Assembly: GCA_040772685.1 (NCBI GenBank)
Contig: JAXGXQ010000008.1
Location: 35,867-99,866, forward strand
Reading direction: 5' to 3'
DNA from: JAXGXQ01 sp040772685
GTDB taxonomy: Bacteria > Bacillota > Clostridia > Saccharofermentanales > UBA5734
Length of the DNA: 64,000 nucleotides
The notes under the pieces: model-generated
Seen by the model: the letters and a program-made list of their open reading frames with translations, nothing else
What the model was told of the DNA's origin: nothing
The model's database searches: none
Program-made: the position numbers and the translations under genes
In this document: positions 26,230 through 36,695 of the stretch, one piece after another
Layout of the letters: every line of letters starts with the position of its first letter
Position numbering within the stretch: position 1 is the first letter of the stretch

Positions 26230-27204
26230 TCAGGCTTCCTCCTTGATAGAGGCAAACCATTGTGCTGTTTGCGGATCTGATTCCAGCCAGGAGATCGGGC
26301 CACCGGCCCGGATTGTGCGGTCAAGATAATAAGCATGCGTGGCATACTGTTTAACTACATTGAATTCGTGGGAAACAATCAATGTCAATAGATCATAACG
26401 TTCACGCAGCTGGGCCACTAACTTATAAAACAAGGCACGTCCGGTTTTATCGAGCGCAGCCACCGGCTCGTCGAGCAGCAAAATATCCGGAATCGGATCA
26501 AGCGCGAAGGCCAGTGAAACCCTCTGCAGTTCACCGCCGGACAAATCGCCCAGACGTTTATTCAGCAAATGCTCCGCTTCCACCTGAGCCAGAAGTTTAC
26601 GAACGTGATTGCGGCGTGACTTGCTTAAGCCGAAAAAAACCGGTCTGCGGGAGCCGGAAGCAGCTAGAAAATCAGCCACGGTAAGCGGCGACTGGCGGTC
26701 AAACAGCAGTTGCTGCGGCATATAGCCAATCCGCGGTCGCTGAATAGTTTTGCCTTCAGTATCGCCGAAGCGGATCGTGCCGGTGGAAGGGATTTCGCCG
26801 ATAATCGCTTTCAGCAAAGTGCTTTTACCGCCGCCGTTGGGGCCGACCAGGGCAACCAGATTGCCGCAGTGGATATGGAGCGAAACGTTTTCAATCAAAT
26901 TCTGTTGGCTTCGGGTTACTGTTAATTTCTCCAGGGCCAGCAAATGGAACGGATGCTGCCAGGCAGGTGATGTTGAATGCGAATGGGCAGTTTTTTCCTG
27001 CTCTGAATTTTCTTCGGCGGCTGATCCAGCATTGTCTGACGAAGTAACCACATTGCCTGCCGGTTGCGGCACAGCATATTCATATTCGCATGCATGCCCC
27101 TGCTGCACCGGTGTTCCGGGTTGATCCGGTGTTCCCGGTTGATCCGGTAACGACATTTCTGGGATTTTTTCCGGTTTCTGTTTAGGTTCGTCAGCCGGCG
27201 CCAT
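26230..27204 (-). CDS. Metal-ion ABC transporter ATPase (ZnuC type) with N-terminal extension
   Basis: 324 residues. The ABC domain starts near residue 87: Walker A GPNGGGKST, Q-loop YMPQQ, signature LSGGE, Walker B ILLLDEP, and the H-loop His in VSHEF. The first 85 residues are an added Pro/Gln/His/Ser-rich region, including a duplicated PDQPGT motif encoded by an 18-bp tandem repeat (27113-27148) and several His, Cys and Glu that could bind metal. The ATG at 27204 shares its A with the stop of the binding-protein gene. Confidence 0.9.
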   Translation of the reverse strand: MAPADEPKQKPEKIPEMSLPDQPGTPDQPGTPVQQGHACEYEYAVPQPAGNVVTSSDNAGSAAEENSEQEKTAHSHSTSPAWQHPFHLLALEKLTVTRSQQNLIENVSLHIHCGNLVALVGPNGGGKSTLLKAIIGEIPSTGTIRFGDTEGKTIQRPRIGYMPQQLLFDRQSPLTVADFLAASGSRRPVFFGLSKSRRNHVRKLLAQVEAEHLLNKRLGDLSGGELQRVSLAFALDPIPDILLLDEPVAALDKTGRALFYKLVAQLRERYDLLTLIVSHEFNVVKQYATHAYYLDRTIRAGGPISWLESDPQTAQWFASIKEEA

Positions 27205-28241
27205 CACTTAAGCGCCTCCATTAAAACCAGACGGTTCTTTTCCATGGCTTCGAGGTAGCCATCCAGATTATTTAAGTCACCGCTCGCTACAGGGTCGAGT
27301 GTATAGAACCGAGCGCCCGCTTCGGCGGCAATCAGTTCCGCTGTTGCTTTCGGGTACTGTGGTTCTGCAAACACAGCGCTGACTTTCTGGGCTTTAATCA
27401 AGTCGATAGTCGCCGCCATTTCCGCCGCGCTAGGTTCGCTGTCCGGTTCGCGTTCAATAACGCCGGCAATTTCGAGGCTAAATTCGCTGGCAAAATAGGG
27501 AAAGGCTTCATGGACAGTGATAATTTTGCGTTGCGGCAGGGGGTCGATACTTGTGTGCATTTTCTGGCGCAGTGTTTCGAGCCTGGCCAGATAGTCTTCG
27601 GCATTTTTGACGAAGCTTTCACGGTTTGCCGGGTCAAGCTCGATTATTTCCCTGGTAATATTTTCGACTTGCTGCATCATCAGGCTGATCGAAACCCAGA
27701 CGTGCGGGTTTTCGTCGGTGAGGGCAATGCCTTCGGCAGCTTCAATTATCTGCAGGTTGGGCAGGTCGCGGGCGATTGTTTCGAGGTAGTCTTCCAGGCC
27801 GGCGCCGTTGATAATAAAGGCGTCTGCCAGTTCCAGGGTTTTCATGTTAGCGGTTGTCAGCTGATAATCGTGCAGACAGCCGGTAATGCTCTCGGTTAAA
27901 TTACGCACGCTTACCCCGTTGACACCGCGGGCAACCTGGGCAGCCGCCAGATACAGCGGATAGACAGAGGTAACAATAACCAGTTCCTTTGTCGGTTCGC
28001 CGCTGCCGGATGTCTGACTTGGAGCGGTCGTATTGCTGCCGGTGGTTTTGCTTGTTTGATTTGTGGCACGGGTGGTGCCGTCATCGGGAATATTATCCGA
28101 GCTCTGATTGGTCGAGCAGCCAGCCGTTGAAAGCAGCGCGATTGCCAGAACCAGGAGCAGAGCCAGGAGCTTACGATAACCGGCAGGGCGTTTCTTCCCT
28201 GCCGGTCTGTTTGTATTTGTATTTTTACTTTTTTCTTGCAT
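27204..28241 (-). CDS. Metal-ion ABC transporter substrate-binding lipoprotein (ZnuA family)
   Basis: 345 residues. N-terminal signal peptide with a basic stretch, a hydrophobic core and the lipobox LSTAGC, then a Ser/Thr/Asn-rich linker (about 45-85). The likely metal-binding histidines are in CLHDYQL, NPHVWVS and TVHEAFPYF, with an acidic residue in FAEPQYP. This fits the cluster A-I (ZnuA/AdcA/PsaA) binding proteins. AAGGA lies six bases before the ATG. First gene of the transporter operon, with its own promoter right after ilvB. Confidence 0.9.
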   Translation of the reverse strand: MQEKSKNTNTNRPAGKKRPAGYRKLLALLLVLAIALLSTAGCSTNQSSDNIPDDGTTRATNQTSKTTGSNTTAPSQTSGSGEPTKELVIVTSVYPLYLAAAQVARGVNGVSVRNLTESITGCLHDYQLTTANMKTLELADAFIINGAGLEDYLETIARDLPNLQIIEAAEGIALTDENPHVWVSISLMMQQVENITREIIELDPANRESFVKNAEDYLARLETLRQKMHTSIDPLPQRKIITVHEAFPYFASEFSLEIAGVIEREPDSEPSAAEMAATIDLIKAQKVSAVFAEPQYPKATAELIAAEAGARFYTLDPVASGDLNNLDGYLEAMEKNRLVLMEALK

Positions 28242-28277
28242 GTTTTATCCTTCTGATTGCAAATAAATCTTCCTGTA

Positions 28278-28306
28278 ATAATGGCACTTGCTATCAGAAA
28301 CGTCAA
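28278..28306 (-). promoter_or_regulatory. Promoter of the metal-ion ABC transporter
   Basis: Minus-strand -35 TTGACG (28306-28301), 17-bp spacer, -10 CATTAT (28283-28278), between the ilvB stop and the lipoprotein start. I saw no clear Zur or MntR palindrome beside it. Confidence 0.6.
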
Positions 28307-28309
28307 ACC

Positions 28310-30031
28310 TTACTCCATGTCAGGCATGATGATCTCGTGCGGCAGCTTACCGGCAGGGATCATCGGGTAGACATTATCTCCGGGGTTCAGCATGACATGA
28401 ACTACGTAGGGGCCTTCTTCTGCGAGTGCTTTGGCGATTTCAGCCTTTAGTGATTCAGGATCATCCGCCCTGCCGGCTGAAATATTATAAGCCTGGGCTA
28501 TCAGGCAAAAGTCGGGATTATTGTCGAGGATGGAAGCTGCATAGTTGCGGCCGTAGAAGAGTTCCTGCCATTGCCGGACCATGCCGAGACAGGCGTTGTC
28601 CATAATGAATACCTTCACCGGCAAATTGAGGTCTTTAAGCAGTCCCAGTTCTTCGATGGTCATCTGGAAGCCGCCGTCACCGGTAAAGAGGATGGTGTTA
28701 CGCTCGGGAGCGGCGTCTGAAGCGCCGATTGCGGCCGGCAAGCCAAAGCCCATGGTGCCGGCGCCGCCGGAAGTGATCCAGGAGCGGGGGCTTTCGATCG
28801 GAAAATGCTGGGCGGTGAACATTTGATGCTGACCAACGTCTGTAACAACAATCGGATCTGTCCCTTTTACCGCGTTAGCGACTTCATGCACCACGTACTG
28901 TGGTGTCAAAGGCGTTACCGGCTGGTACATCTGCTGTTTCAGCATTTCATACTGGCTTTTCTTATCAGCCAGCTGCTCTTTCCAGTCCTGCCAGTCTTTG
29001 GCAAAACCTTTAGCCGCAGGTGATTCCAGCATTTTCTTAAAGAAATCAGCAGCGTCATCCTCAATTTCGATATCCGGGCGGACATTTTTACCAATTTCAG
29101 CGATATCAATATCTACATGGATAAGTTTCTTGTCCTGCAACTGGTTATAGCGGGCGGGATCGCCGATAACCCGATCGGAGAAGCGGGCGCCGACAGCCAG
29201 CAGCAAGTCGCTGCGGCCCATTGCCAGATTTGCCTGCGGTGTGCCGTGCATGCCGACATTGCCAAGGTAACAGGGATTGTCTTCGCTGATCGCGCCTTTC
29301 CCCATCAGGGTATTGGCAACGGGGATTCCTGTATGGTTCACAAAGGCACGCAGTGTTTCTACCGCACCAGGTGAAATTATGCAGCCACCTCCTGCCAGCA
29401 GCAACGGGCGCTCGCTGGCTTGCAGGGCTGCGTAAACTTTCTCGGCCATTGATTCAGTGCGAATTTTTGACGGACGGTGGCGGACATAGGTGGAGCGGAT
29501 CCGGTTGTTAGCCATCAGATCGTCGTAATCACCGATTTCCATTTGCTGAATATCCTTGGGGATATTAACCAGTACCGGGCCAGGACGGCCTGAGGTTGTG
29601 AGTTCCCAGGCTTCTTCCAGCATCGGCAGGAGCTCCAGCGGATTCATCACCAAGTAATTGTACTTGGTAATCGGCAGGGTAATGCCTGTAATGTCGGCTT
29701 CCTGAAAGGCATCGGTACCGGTGTCCTTACGGGCAACCGCACCGGTTATCGCCAACATGGGCACGGAATCCAGATGGGCATTGGCAATTCCTGTAACCAG
29801 ATTAGTTGCGCCGGGGCCGGAGGTGGCAATTACCACCCCGGGTTTACCTGTGACGCGGGCGTAACCGTCGGCAGCATGTGCCGCGCCTTGCTCATGCCGG
29901 GCCAACGTGTGCGGAAAGCCCATGCGATAAATGGCGTCATAAAGGAACAGGACAAACCCGCCCGGATAACCGTAAGCGTTTGTCACATTTTTGCGTTTTA
30001 GAAATTCAACGATCAGTTCTGCACCGGTCAT
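28310..30031 (-). CDS. ilvB: Acetolactate synthase catalytic (large) subunit IlvB
   Basis: ThDP- and FAD-dependent condensation of pyruvate with pyruvate or 2-oxobutyrate. 573 residues. Catalytic Glu in ARHEQGAAHAADGYAR (about 47), the AHAS-specific TDAFQEAD block, the ThDP motif GDGGFQMTIEELG, and the substrate-selecting Trp in GMVRQWQELFY, all as in true AHAS rather than catabolic acetolactate synthase. AAGGAGG precedes the ATG. Last gene of the cimA-leuCDB-ilvDB operon; the regulatory subunit ilvN lies on the other strand about 5 kb away. Confidence 0.96.
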   Translation of the reverse strand: MTGAELIVEFLKRKNVTNAYGYPGGFVLFLYDAIYRMGFPHTLARHEQGAAHAADGYARVTGKPGVVIATSGPGATNLVTGIANAHLDSVPMLAITGAVARKDTGTDAFQEADITGITLPITKYNYLVMNPLELLPMLEEAWELTTSGRPGPVLVNIPKDIQQMEIGDYDDLMANNRIRSTYVRHRPSKIRTESMAEKVYAALQASERPLLLAGGGCIISPGAVETLRAFVNHTGIPVANTLMGKGAISEDNPCYLGNVGMHGTPQANLAMGRSDLLLAVGARFSDRVIGDPARYNQLQDKKLIHVDIDIAEIGKNVRPDIEIEDDAADFFKKMLESPAAKGFAKDWQDWKEQLADKKSQYEMLKQQMYQPVTPLTPQYVVHEVANAVKGTDPIVVTDVGQHQMFTAQHFPIESPRSWITSGGAGTMGFGLPAAIGASDAAPERNTILFTGDGGFQMTIEELGLLKDLNLPVKVFIMDNACLGMVRQWQELFYGRNYAASILDNNPDFCLIAQAYNISAGRADDPESLKAEIAKALAEEGPYVVHVMLNPGDNVYPMIPAGKLPHEIIMPDME

Positions 30032-30047
30032 AGCAAGCCTCCTTAAG

Positions 30048-31715
30048 TTATTCTTGATCGAACGGGTTCATGCGGGCACCTTTGCAGCTGGGGGCAACCT
30101 GACGCTCGTAACGGGCCAAAACACCTTTTAGCTGGCGGTCAGGGCATTCAGCGGGCTCGCGCTTTTGCAGTACGGATGCTTCAACCAGTACGTCAACACG
30201 ACGGCCGGGAATATCTACCCGGATCCTGTCTCCCTCCTGCACATAGGCCAGTGGGCCGCCTACAGCTGCCTCCGGAGCCATGTGGCCAATTGAAGAACCA
30301 CGGCTGGCGCCGGAAAAACGGCCGTCAGTAAGCAGGGCGACGGAAGTATCAAGACCCATGCCGGCCAGGGCGCTGGTGGGGGTCAGCATTTCGCGCATGC
30401 CAGGACCGCCGCGCGGTCCTTCGAAGCGGATAACAACAACATCGCCCGCTTTGATCTGGCCGCTGAAAATGGCTTCGCTGGCTTCTTCTTCACTGTTGTA
30501 AACGCGGGCTGGCCCTTCATGAACCATCATCTCAGGTTCTACCGCGCCTTTCTTGACAACGCAGCCGTCAGGTGCCAGATTACCGTACATCACGGCCAGG
30601 CCGCCGTCGACAGCATAGGGATCTGTGTAAGGTTTCAAAATGGTGCCGTCCGCCGGTGCGATATTTACGAAGCGGTCGGAGAGGCGGCCGTCAACGGTTG
30701 CGACTTCACTGCTGATAAAACCACCGCGATCCAGTTCGGCCAGGACAGCGGATATGCCGCCGACTTCATTAAGATCGGTAAGGTAGATATTGCTGGCAGG
30801 GTTGAGCTTGCACAGCTGCGGGGTTTTGTCGCTGATTTCACTGATTTCAGTTAGATCCAGTTCGAACCCTGCTTCGCGGGCGATCGCCAGCAAATGCAGA
30901 ATCGAGTTGGTTGAGCCGCCCAAAGCCATGTCCATCCGCAGAGCGTTGCGGATATTATCGGGGGTCATGATCTGAAGCGCGGTTTTGCCTTCTTCATAAA
31001 GCTTAAGTACCTGAACACCGGCCTTTTTGGCGAGACGTCTGCGGTCGGAATAAACCGCGGGAATGGTACCGTTGCCAGGCAAACCGAGGCCCATGGCTTC
31101 AGTCAGGCAGTTCATTGTATTGGCAGTGTACATACCGGAGCAGCTGCCGCAGGTCGGGCAGCAGGAAAGCTCGTACCGGCGCAGCTCTTCGTCGCTGATC
31201 GTGCCGGCGGAATGGGCACCTACAGCCTCGAAGATGTTGGACAAGCCAACCCGGCCGACGCCGCCGACTTTGCCGGGCAGCATCGGGCCGCCGCTGACAA
31301 ATACTGTAGGCAGATCCATGCGTGCGGCTGCCATCAGCATGCCGGGCACGACTTTGTCACAGTTCGGGACAAAGACAACGCCATCGAAAGCGTGGGCCAT
31401 CAGCATTATTTCGCAGCTGTCCGCGATGTAGTCACGACTGACCAGCGAGTAACGCATACCGTCGTGGTTCATGGCCAGACCGTCACAAACTGCGATGGCC
31501 GGGAATTCAAAGGGAACACCGCCGGCCATGCGGATACCGTCTTTTACGGCTTCGGTAATGCCGCGCAAGTGGGTGTGGCCGGGTACTATATCATTGTAGG
31601 AATTGACAACCGCAATAAACGGTTTGCCCATTTCTTCTTCTGTCAGACCAAGAGCATAAAGCAGCGACCTGTGGGCTGCACGGCTCGGCGATTTTTTGAT
31701 GGCATCACTACGCAT
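30048..31715 (-). CDS. ilvD: Dihydroxy-acid dehydratase IlvD
   Basis: Iron-sulfur dehydratase giving 2-oxo acids for valine and isoleucine. 555 residues. Cluster-ligand segments NCDKVVPGML and CPTCGSCSGMYTANTMNC, and GRFSGASRG near the C-terminus. The ATG at 31715 has AAGGAGG six bases upstream; the ATT two codons earlier is not used. Spacing to ilvB is 16 bases. Confidence 0.97.
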   Translation of the reverse strand: MRSDAIKKSPSRAAHRSLLYALGLTEEEMGKPFIAVVNSYNDIVPGHTHLRGITEAVKDGIRMAGGVPFEFPAIAVCDGLAMNHDGMRYSLVSRDYIADSCEIMLMAHAFDGVVFVPNCDKVVPGMLMAAARMDLPTVFVSGGPMLPGKVGGVGRVGLSNIFEAVGAHSAGTISDEELRRYELSCCPTCGSCSGMYTANTMNCLTEAMGLGLPGNGTIPAVYSDRRRLAKKAGVQVLKLYEEGKTALQIMTPDNIRNALRMDMALGGSTNSILHLLAIAREAGFELDLTEISEISDKTPQLCKLNPASNIYLTDLNEVGGISAVLAELDRGGFISSEVATVDGRLSDRFVNIAPADGTILKPYTDPYAVDGGLAVMYGNLAPDGCVVKKGAVEPEMMVHEGPARVYNSEEEASEAIFSGQIKAGDVVVIRFEGPRGGPGMREMLTPTSALAGMGLDTSVALLTDGRFSGASRGSSIGHMAPEAAVGGPLAYVQEGDRIRVDIPGRRVDVLVEASVLQKREPAECPDRQLKGVLARYERQVAPSCKGARMNPFDQE

Positions 31716-31745
31716 AATCAACCTCCTTGGGGTTCGAAAAATTGC

Positions 31746-32831
31746 TTACAGTTCGGAGATTACCTGTTCGCACATGGCGACTGTGCCCAGTACAAACTCG
31801 GGAGCGTCACTGGCCTGGGCAATATCAACAGTGCGATAGCCTTTCTCCAGTGTAAGGTTAACTGCCTGTTCTATAGCAGCGGCTTCAGCAGCCAAGCCCA
31901 GGGAAAGGCGCAGCATCAGGGCTGTAGAGAGGATTGTAGCCAGTGGGTTGGCAATATCTCTGCCGGCGATGTCGGGAGCTGAACCATGAACAGGCTCATA
32001 GAGCCCCGGTTTGCCAGGTTCGCCGAGCGAGGCAGAAGGCAGCATGCCGATTGAACCAGTGATCATTGCGGCTTCATCGGAAAGAATATCGCCGAACATG
32101 TTGTTGGTGAGCATGACGTCAAAAGCAGCAGGCTGACGGATCAGCTGCATGGAAGCGTTGTCAGCGTACATATGCTCAAGCTCCACATCCGGAAACTCTG
32201 CCGCCACTTTTTTAACGGTTTCGCGCCACAGGCGTGAACTCTCCAGCACGTTGGCTTTATCGACGCTGAGCAGGCGCTTTTGGCGGCCACGGGCTAAATC
32301 AAAGGCAGTACGGGCGATACGTTCAACTTCAAATACGCTGTAGACCTCAGTGTCAAAGGCTTCCGGACCGTTGGGGCCGTCACGGCGGCCTTTTTCGCCG
32401 AAGTACATGCCGCCGGTCAGCTCGCGCACAATCATGATGTCAATTCCGTTGCTGACAATGTCGGGATGCAGCGGGCTGGCGCCAGCCAAAGGCTTATAAA
32501 GCACGGCGGGGCGTAAATTGGCATAAAGTCCCAGCTCGCCGCGCAGACCAAGCAAAGCACGTTCCGGACGCTGGTCGCCTGGCAGATTGTCCCATTGCGG
32601 GCCGCCCACAGCGCCCAACAATACGGCGTCAACGTTCTGACAGGCTTTTACGGTTGCCGGGGGGAGCGGCTGCCCGGTCGCGTCGATCGCGATGCCTCCG
32701 GCCAACAGCTCATCGAACTGAAAGCTGTGGCCAAAGCGTGCCGCAATTTTTGCCAATACAGCCCGGGCGCTGTTTGTTACTTCAGGGCCGATCCCGTCGC
32801 CGGGAACAACTGCGATTCTAAAGGATGACAT
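31746..32831 (-). CDS. leuB: 3-isopropylmalate dehydrogenase LeuB
   Basis: NAD-dependent oxidative decarboxylation; by family it acts on 3-isopropylmalate, and in a citramalate pathway on erythro-3-methylmalate. 361 residues. Seen: PGDGIGPEV near the start, LLGAVGGPQWD, the LRGELGLYANLRP block, and EPVHGSAPDIAG near residue 280. Because cimA heads this operon and no leuA is nearby, a dual or mainly isoleucine role is inferred. Confidence 0.96.
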   Translation of the reverse strand: MSSFRIAVVPGDGIGPEVTNSARAVLAKIAARFGHSFQFDELLAGGIAIDATGQPLPPATVKACQNVDAVLLGAVGGPQWDNLPGDQRPERALLGLRGELGLYANLRPAVLYKPLAGASPLHPDIVSNGIDIMIVRELTGGMYFGEKGRRDGPNGPEAFDTEVYSVFEVERIARTAFDLARGRQKRLLSVDKANVLESSRLWRETVKKVAAEFPDVELEHMYADNASMQLIRQPAAFDVMLTNNMFGDILSDEAAMITGSIGMLPSASLGEPGKPGLYEPVHGSAPDIAGRDIANPLATILSTALMLRLSLGLAAEAAAIEQAVNLTLEKGYRTVDIAQASDAPEFVLGTVAMCEQVISEL

Positions 32832-32849
32832 ATGATACTCCTTGTATGG

Positions 32850-33344
32850 TCAGCTCTTTTGTTTGTTGGCTGTGTAGCCGGCGAGGCCGTCAGCGGCGAT
32901 AATCTTGCGGATGAATTCCGGAAACGGCTGGGCTTTGAACTCTTGTCCGGTAGTCAGATCATGAATAACACCTGTATCGAAATCAACTTCGACAACATCG
33001 CCGTCGTTGATAGCTGCGGCTGCTTCAGCGCTTTCCATAATCGGCAGTCCCATATTGATAGAATTGCGATAGAAAATGCGGGCAAAGCTGGGGGCGATTA
33101 CGCAGCTGATGCCGGCAGCCTTGATCGCGATGGGCGCATGTTCCCGAGAAGAACCGCAGCCGAAGTTGGGACCGGCGACAATGATGTCGCCCTTTTCGAC
33201 CCGCTGCAGAAAGGTCTTGTCGAGATCTTCCATTGCATGGCAAGCAAGCTCGTCGGGGTCGGAGGTATTAAGGTAACGAGCCGGGATAATAACGTCGGTA
33301 TCAACGTTGGCTCCATATTTGAATACTTTTCCTTTTGCTTTCAT
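32850..33344 (-). CDS. leuD: 3-isopropylmalate/citramalate dehydratase small subunit LeuD
   Basis: 164 residues, the short archaeal/clostridial-type small subunit. Seen: FKYGANVDTDVIIPARYL at the N-terminus and GPNFGCGSSREHAP, the aconitase-family swivel-domain motif. It pairs with LeuC, 12 bases upstream. Confidence 0.96.
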   Translation of the reverse strand: MKAKGKVFKYGANVDTDVIIPARYLNTSDPDELACHAMEDLDKTFLQRVEKGDIIVAGPNFGCGSSREHAPIAIKAAGISCVIAPSFARIFYRNSINMGLPIMESAEAAAAINDGDVVEVDFDTGVIHDLTTGQEFKAQPFPEFIRKIIAADGLAGYTANKQKS

Positions 33345-33356
33345 TACTGTCTCCTC

Positions 33357-34676
<1,320 letters not shown>

Positions 34677-34730
34677 TTTGGGGTCCTCCTTATAAGTACA
34701 ATAGTGGTAATTGATACAGTTTTTAAATGC

Positions 34731-36404
34731 TTACTGAGCAGTTGTTCCCATTTGCGCAGGATTAGTTGATTCAGTTTCACAGGGCAGCGGTTCCGGCCCT
34801 TCCCCATTGTCGCGGCCAAGCTGTTTTTGCAGCAGCTTGTATTCAAGCGAGTCAACCAGCGCAACCCAGGAAGCCTGAAGAATATCTGTAGATACGCCGA
34901 CAGTGCGCCAGACGCGCCTGCCATCGGTCGATTCAATCAGGGTACGTACCATGGAGGCGGTTGCCTCAGCATTCAGAACGCGGACTTTAAAGTCTGTCAG
35001 CCGCACTTGAGCCAGCTCGGGATAAAAGACTTCCATCGCTTTCTTCAAAGCCAGGTCCATGGCGTTAACCGGGCCTTCGCCCTCCGCGGCTGTGACTTCT
35101 TCAACCCCGTCTACCAGAATTTTGATAAAAGTATAGGCGCTGTTGCTGCCGATCTGCGGCTGTTCGCTGGCAATGCGGATTTTCTCCAGGGAGAAGAAAG
35201 GTTTATAAATTCCCAGTTCCTTGCAAACAAGCAATTCCTGCGAAGCTTCCGCGCCTTCAAAGTGATAACCCTGATGCTCCATGGCCTTCAGCTTGTACAG
35301 AATCCGCTGGACCTCAGGTGCGTCGCGCGGAATATTCGGATCAATACTGTGAATCAGATCCATGGCGGCAGAACGGCCGGCAACCTCTGAAAGCAGGAAG
35401 CGGCGGGTATTGCCAACCAGCTGGGGATCTATGTGCTCAAAGGTCTGCGGATTCTTCTTGACTCCGTCCACATGCATGCCGCCTTTATGCGAGAAAGCTG
35501 AGGCTCCGACATAAGGTTCGCCTCCCGGCAGGATAATATTGGCGATCTCTGCCATGCGCCGGGCTGAATGTGTCAAATTGCCAAGAGCCTGTTCGCTGAG
35601 ACAAGTCAACCCGTATTTAAGCTGCAGGTTGGGGATTATTGTAGAAAGATTGGCGTTGCCGCAGCGTTCACCTATACCATTGAATGTTCCCTGTACGTGG
35701 CAGGCTCCAGCGCGGACAGCCGCCAGTGAATTGGCCACCGCCAGGCCGGTATCATTATGGCAATGAATGCCAATGCGGATATTTGGCAGCATCTCTACCA
35801 CCCGCCGGGTTTCTTCGGCCACGAACTCGGGCATGCTGGCGCCATTGGTGTCACAAAGCGCGATCACGCTGGCACCGCCCGCCGCCGCTGCTTGCAGGCA
35901 CTGATGCGCATAGTCACTGTTGGCTACAACACCGTCAAAGTAGTGCTCGGCGTCAAAAATACATTCGCGGCCCTGTTCCACAATATAGCGGCAGGTTTCG
36001 CGGATCATGTCCAGATTTTCCTCGTTGGTACAGCGCAGGATTTCCCTTACTTGCATGTCCCAGGACTTGCCGAAAATAACCACTGTAGGAGTATTCGCCG
36101 ACAACAGTTCCTGCAGCCCGGGATCCTCGGCTGCCGGAATGCCTTTACGCTTGGTGCTGCCAAATGCAGTGAGGCGGCTGGTGCACATGTCCGGCTGCAC
36201 CTGGCCGTATTGCGCGAAAAACTCACGATCTTTGGGGTTCGAACCGGGGTTGCCGGCTTCAATATAGTGGATGCCAATAGCAACCAGTGTCTCCAATATC
36301 TGAAATTTGTCACTTACTGAGAATGAAATACCCTCAGCCTGAGCGCCGTCGCGCAAAGTTGTGTCCAGAATTTCTATGTGTCTTGCTTTTACTTCTGTAG
36401 TCAA
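34731..36404 (-). CDS. cimA: (R)-citramalate synthase CimA
   Basis: Condenses pyruvate and acetyl-CoA to citramalate, the first step of threonine-independent isoleucine synthesis. 557 residues. The N-terminal motif IEILDTTLRDGAQAEGISFS, with GNPGSNPKD following, is characteristic of the long CimA subgroup; 2-isopropylmalate synthases instead have DTTLRDGEQ followed by a different block. The metal-binding HCHND is present, and a C-terminal LeuA-type regulatory domain (about 400-530) should mediate isoleucine feedback. The start is a TTG at 36404 with AGGGGAG eight bases upstream. Homocitrate-synthase function is less likely given the neighbours leuCDB-ilvDB. Confidence 0.92.
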   Translation of the reverse strand: MTTEVKARHIEILDTTLRDGAQAEGISFSVSDKFQILETLVAIGIHYIEAGNPGSNPKDREFFAQYGQVQPDMCTSRLTAFGSTKRKGIPAAEDPGLQELLSANTPTVVIFGKSWDMQVREILRCTNEENLDMIRETCRYIVEQGRECIFDAEHYFDGVVANSDYAHQCLQAAAAGGASVIALCDTNGASMPEFVAEETRRVVEMLPNIRIGIHCHNDTGLAVANSLAAVRAGACHVQGTFNGIGERCGNANLSTIIPNLQLKYGLTCLSEQALGNLTHSARRMAEIANIILPGGEPYVGASAFSHKGGMHVDGVKKNPQTFEHIDPQLVGNTRRFLLSEVAGRSAAMDLIHSIDPNIPRDAPEVQRILYKLKAMEHQGYHFEGAEASQELLVCKELGIYKPFFSLEKIRIASEQPQIGSNSAYTFIKILVDGVEEVTAAEGEGPVNAMDLALKKAMEVFYPELAQVRLTDFKVRVLNAEATASMVRTLIESTDGRRVWRTVGVSTDILQASWVALVDSLEYKLLQKQLGRDNGEGPEPLPCETESTNPAQMGTTAQ

Positions 36405-36436
36405 TGCCAGCTCTCCCCTTTCGTTTTATGTTGTCC

Positions 36437-36495
36437 AAAAACGCGGCCAAGCCGCTGAATAATGAAATCATAGCTGGCAGCTCGGAATTGCACAA
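36437..36495 (-). promoter_or_regulatory. Possible promoter and early leader terminator of the cimA operon
   Basis: Minus-strand -10 TATGAT (36472-36467), with a weak -35 TTGTGC (36495-36490) at 17-bp spacing. Just past the predicted start, GCGGC-TTG-GCCGC (36455-36443) forms a tight hairpin followed by G and five T. This would be an intrinsic terminator 33 bases before the TTG start codon, suggesting attenuation. No T-box consensus and no properly placed leader peptide were found. Confidence 0.45.
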
Positions 36496-36597
36496 TAACA
36501 AAGAGGCGCTATTTTCTTCATCATTTCTGCCGCTTCCGTGAAAATAAGCTATTTTCAGCTGTTTTTTAGCTCGTACCAGAAGAACCAGCATTGTTTG

Positions 36598-36635
36598 CAA
36601 CATTGTCTGCGCTGAACAACATTGTCTGCGCTGAA
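36598..36635. repeat. Perfect tandem duplication, 2 x 19 bp
   Basis: CAACATTGTCTGCGCTGAA occurs twice head-to-tail with no mismatch, between the divergent cimA and ABC-F promoters. A recent slippage duplication or a paired protein-binding site are both possible. Confidence 0.8.
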
Positions 36636-36664
36636 TTCAATGAAGTTCTTGCTTATGTTATACT
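36636..36664 (+). promoter_or_regulatory. Extended -10 promoter of the ABC-F gene
   Basis: TGTTATACT (36656-36664) is an extended -10 element. A poor -35 (TTCAAT, 36636-36641) lies 17 bp upstream. The predicted start is near 36671, about 25 bases before the gene. Confidence 0.55.
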
Positions 36665-36695
36665 TTACGCTGATTCAAAATCAGGGAGCATTGTT

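Noticed and set aside
36334..36603. Minus-strand frame starting with a Leu/Val-rich stretch (MLVLLV) as a cimA leader peptide
   Set aside because: It begins upstream of the best predicted transcription start, has no stop before the candidate terminator, and runs into cimA in another frame.
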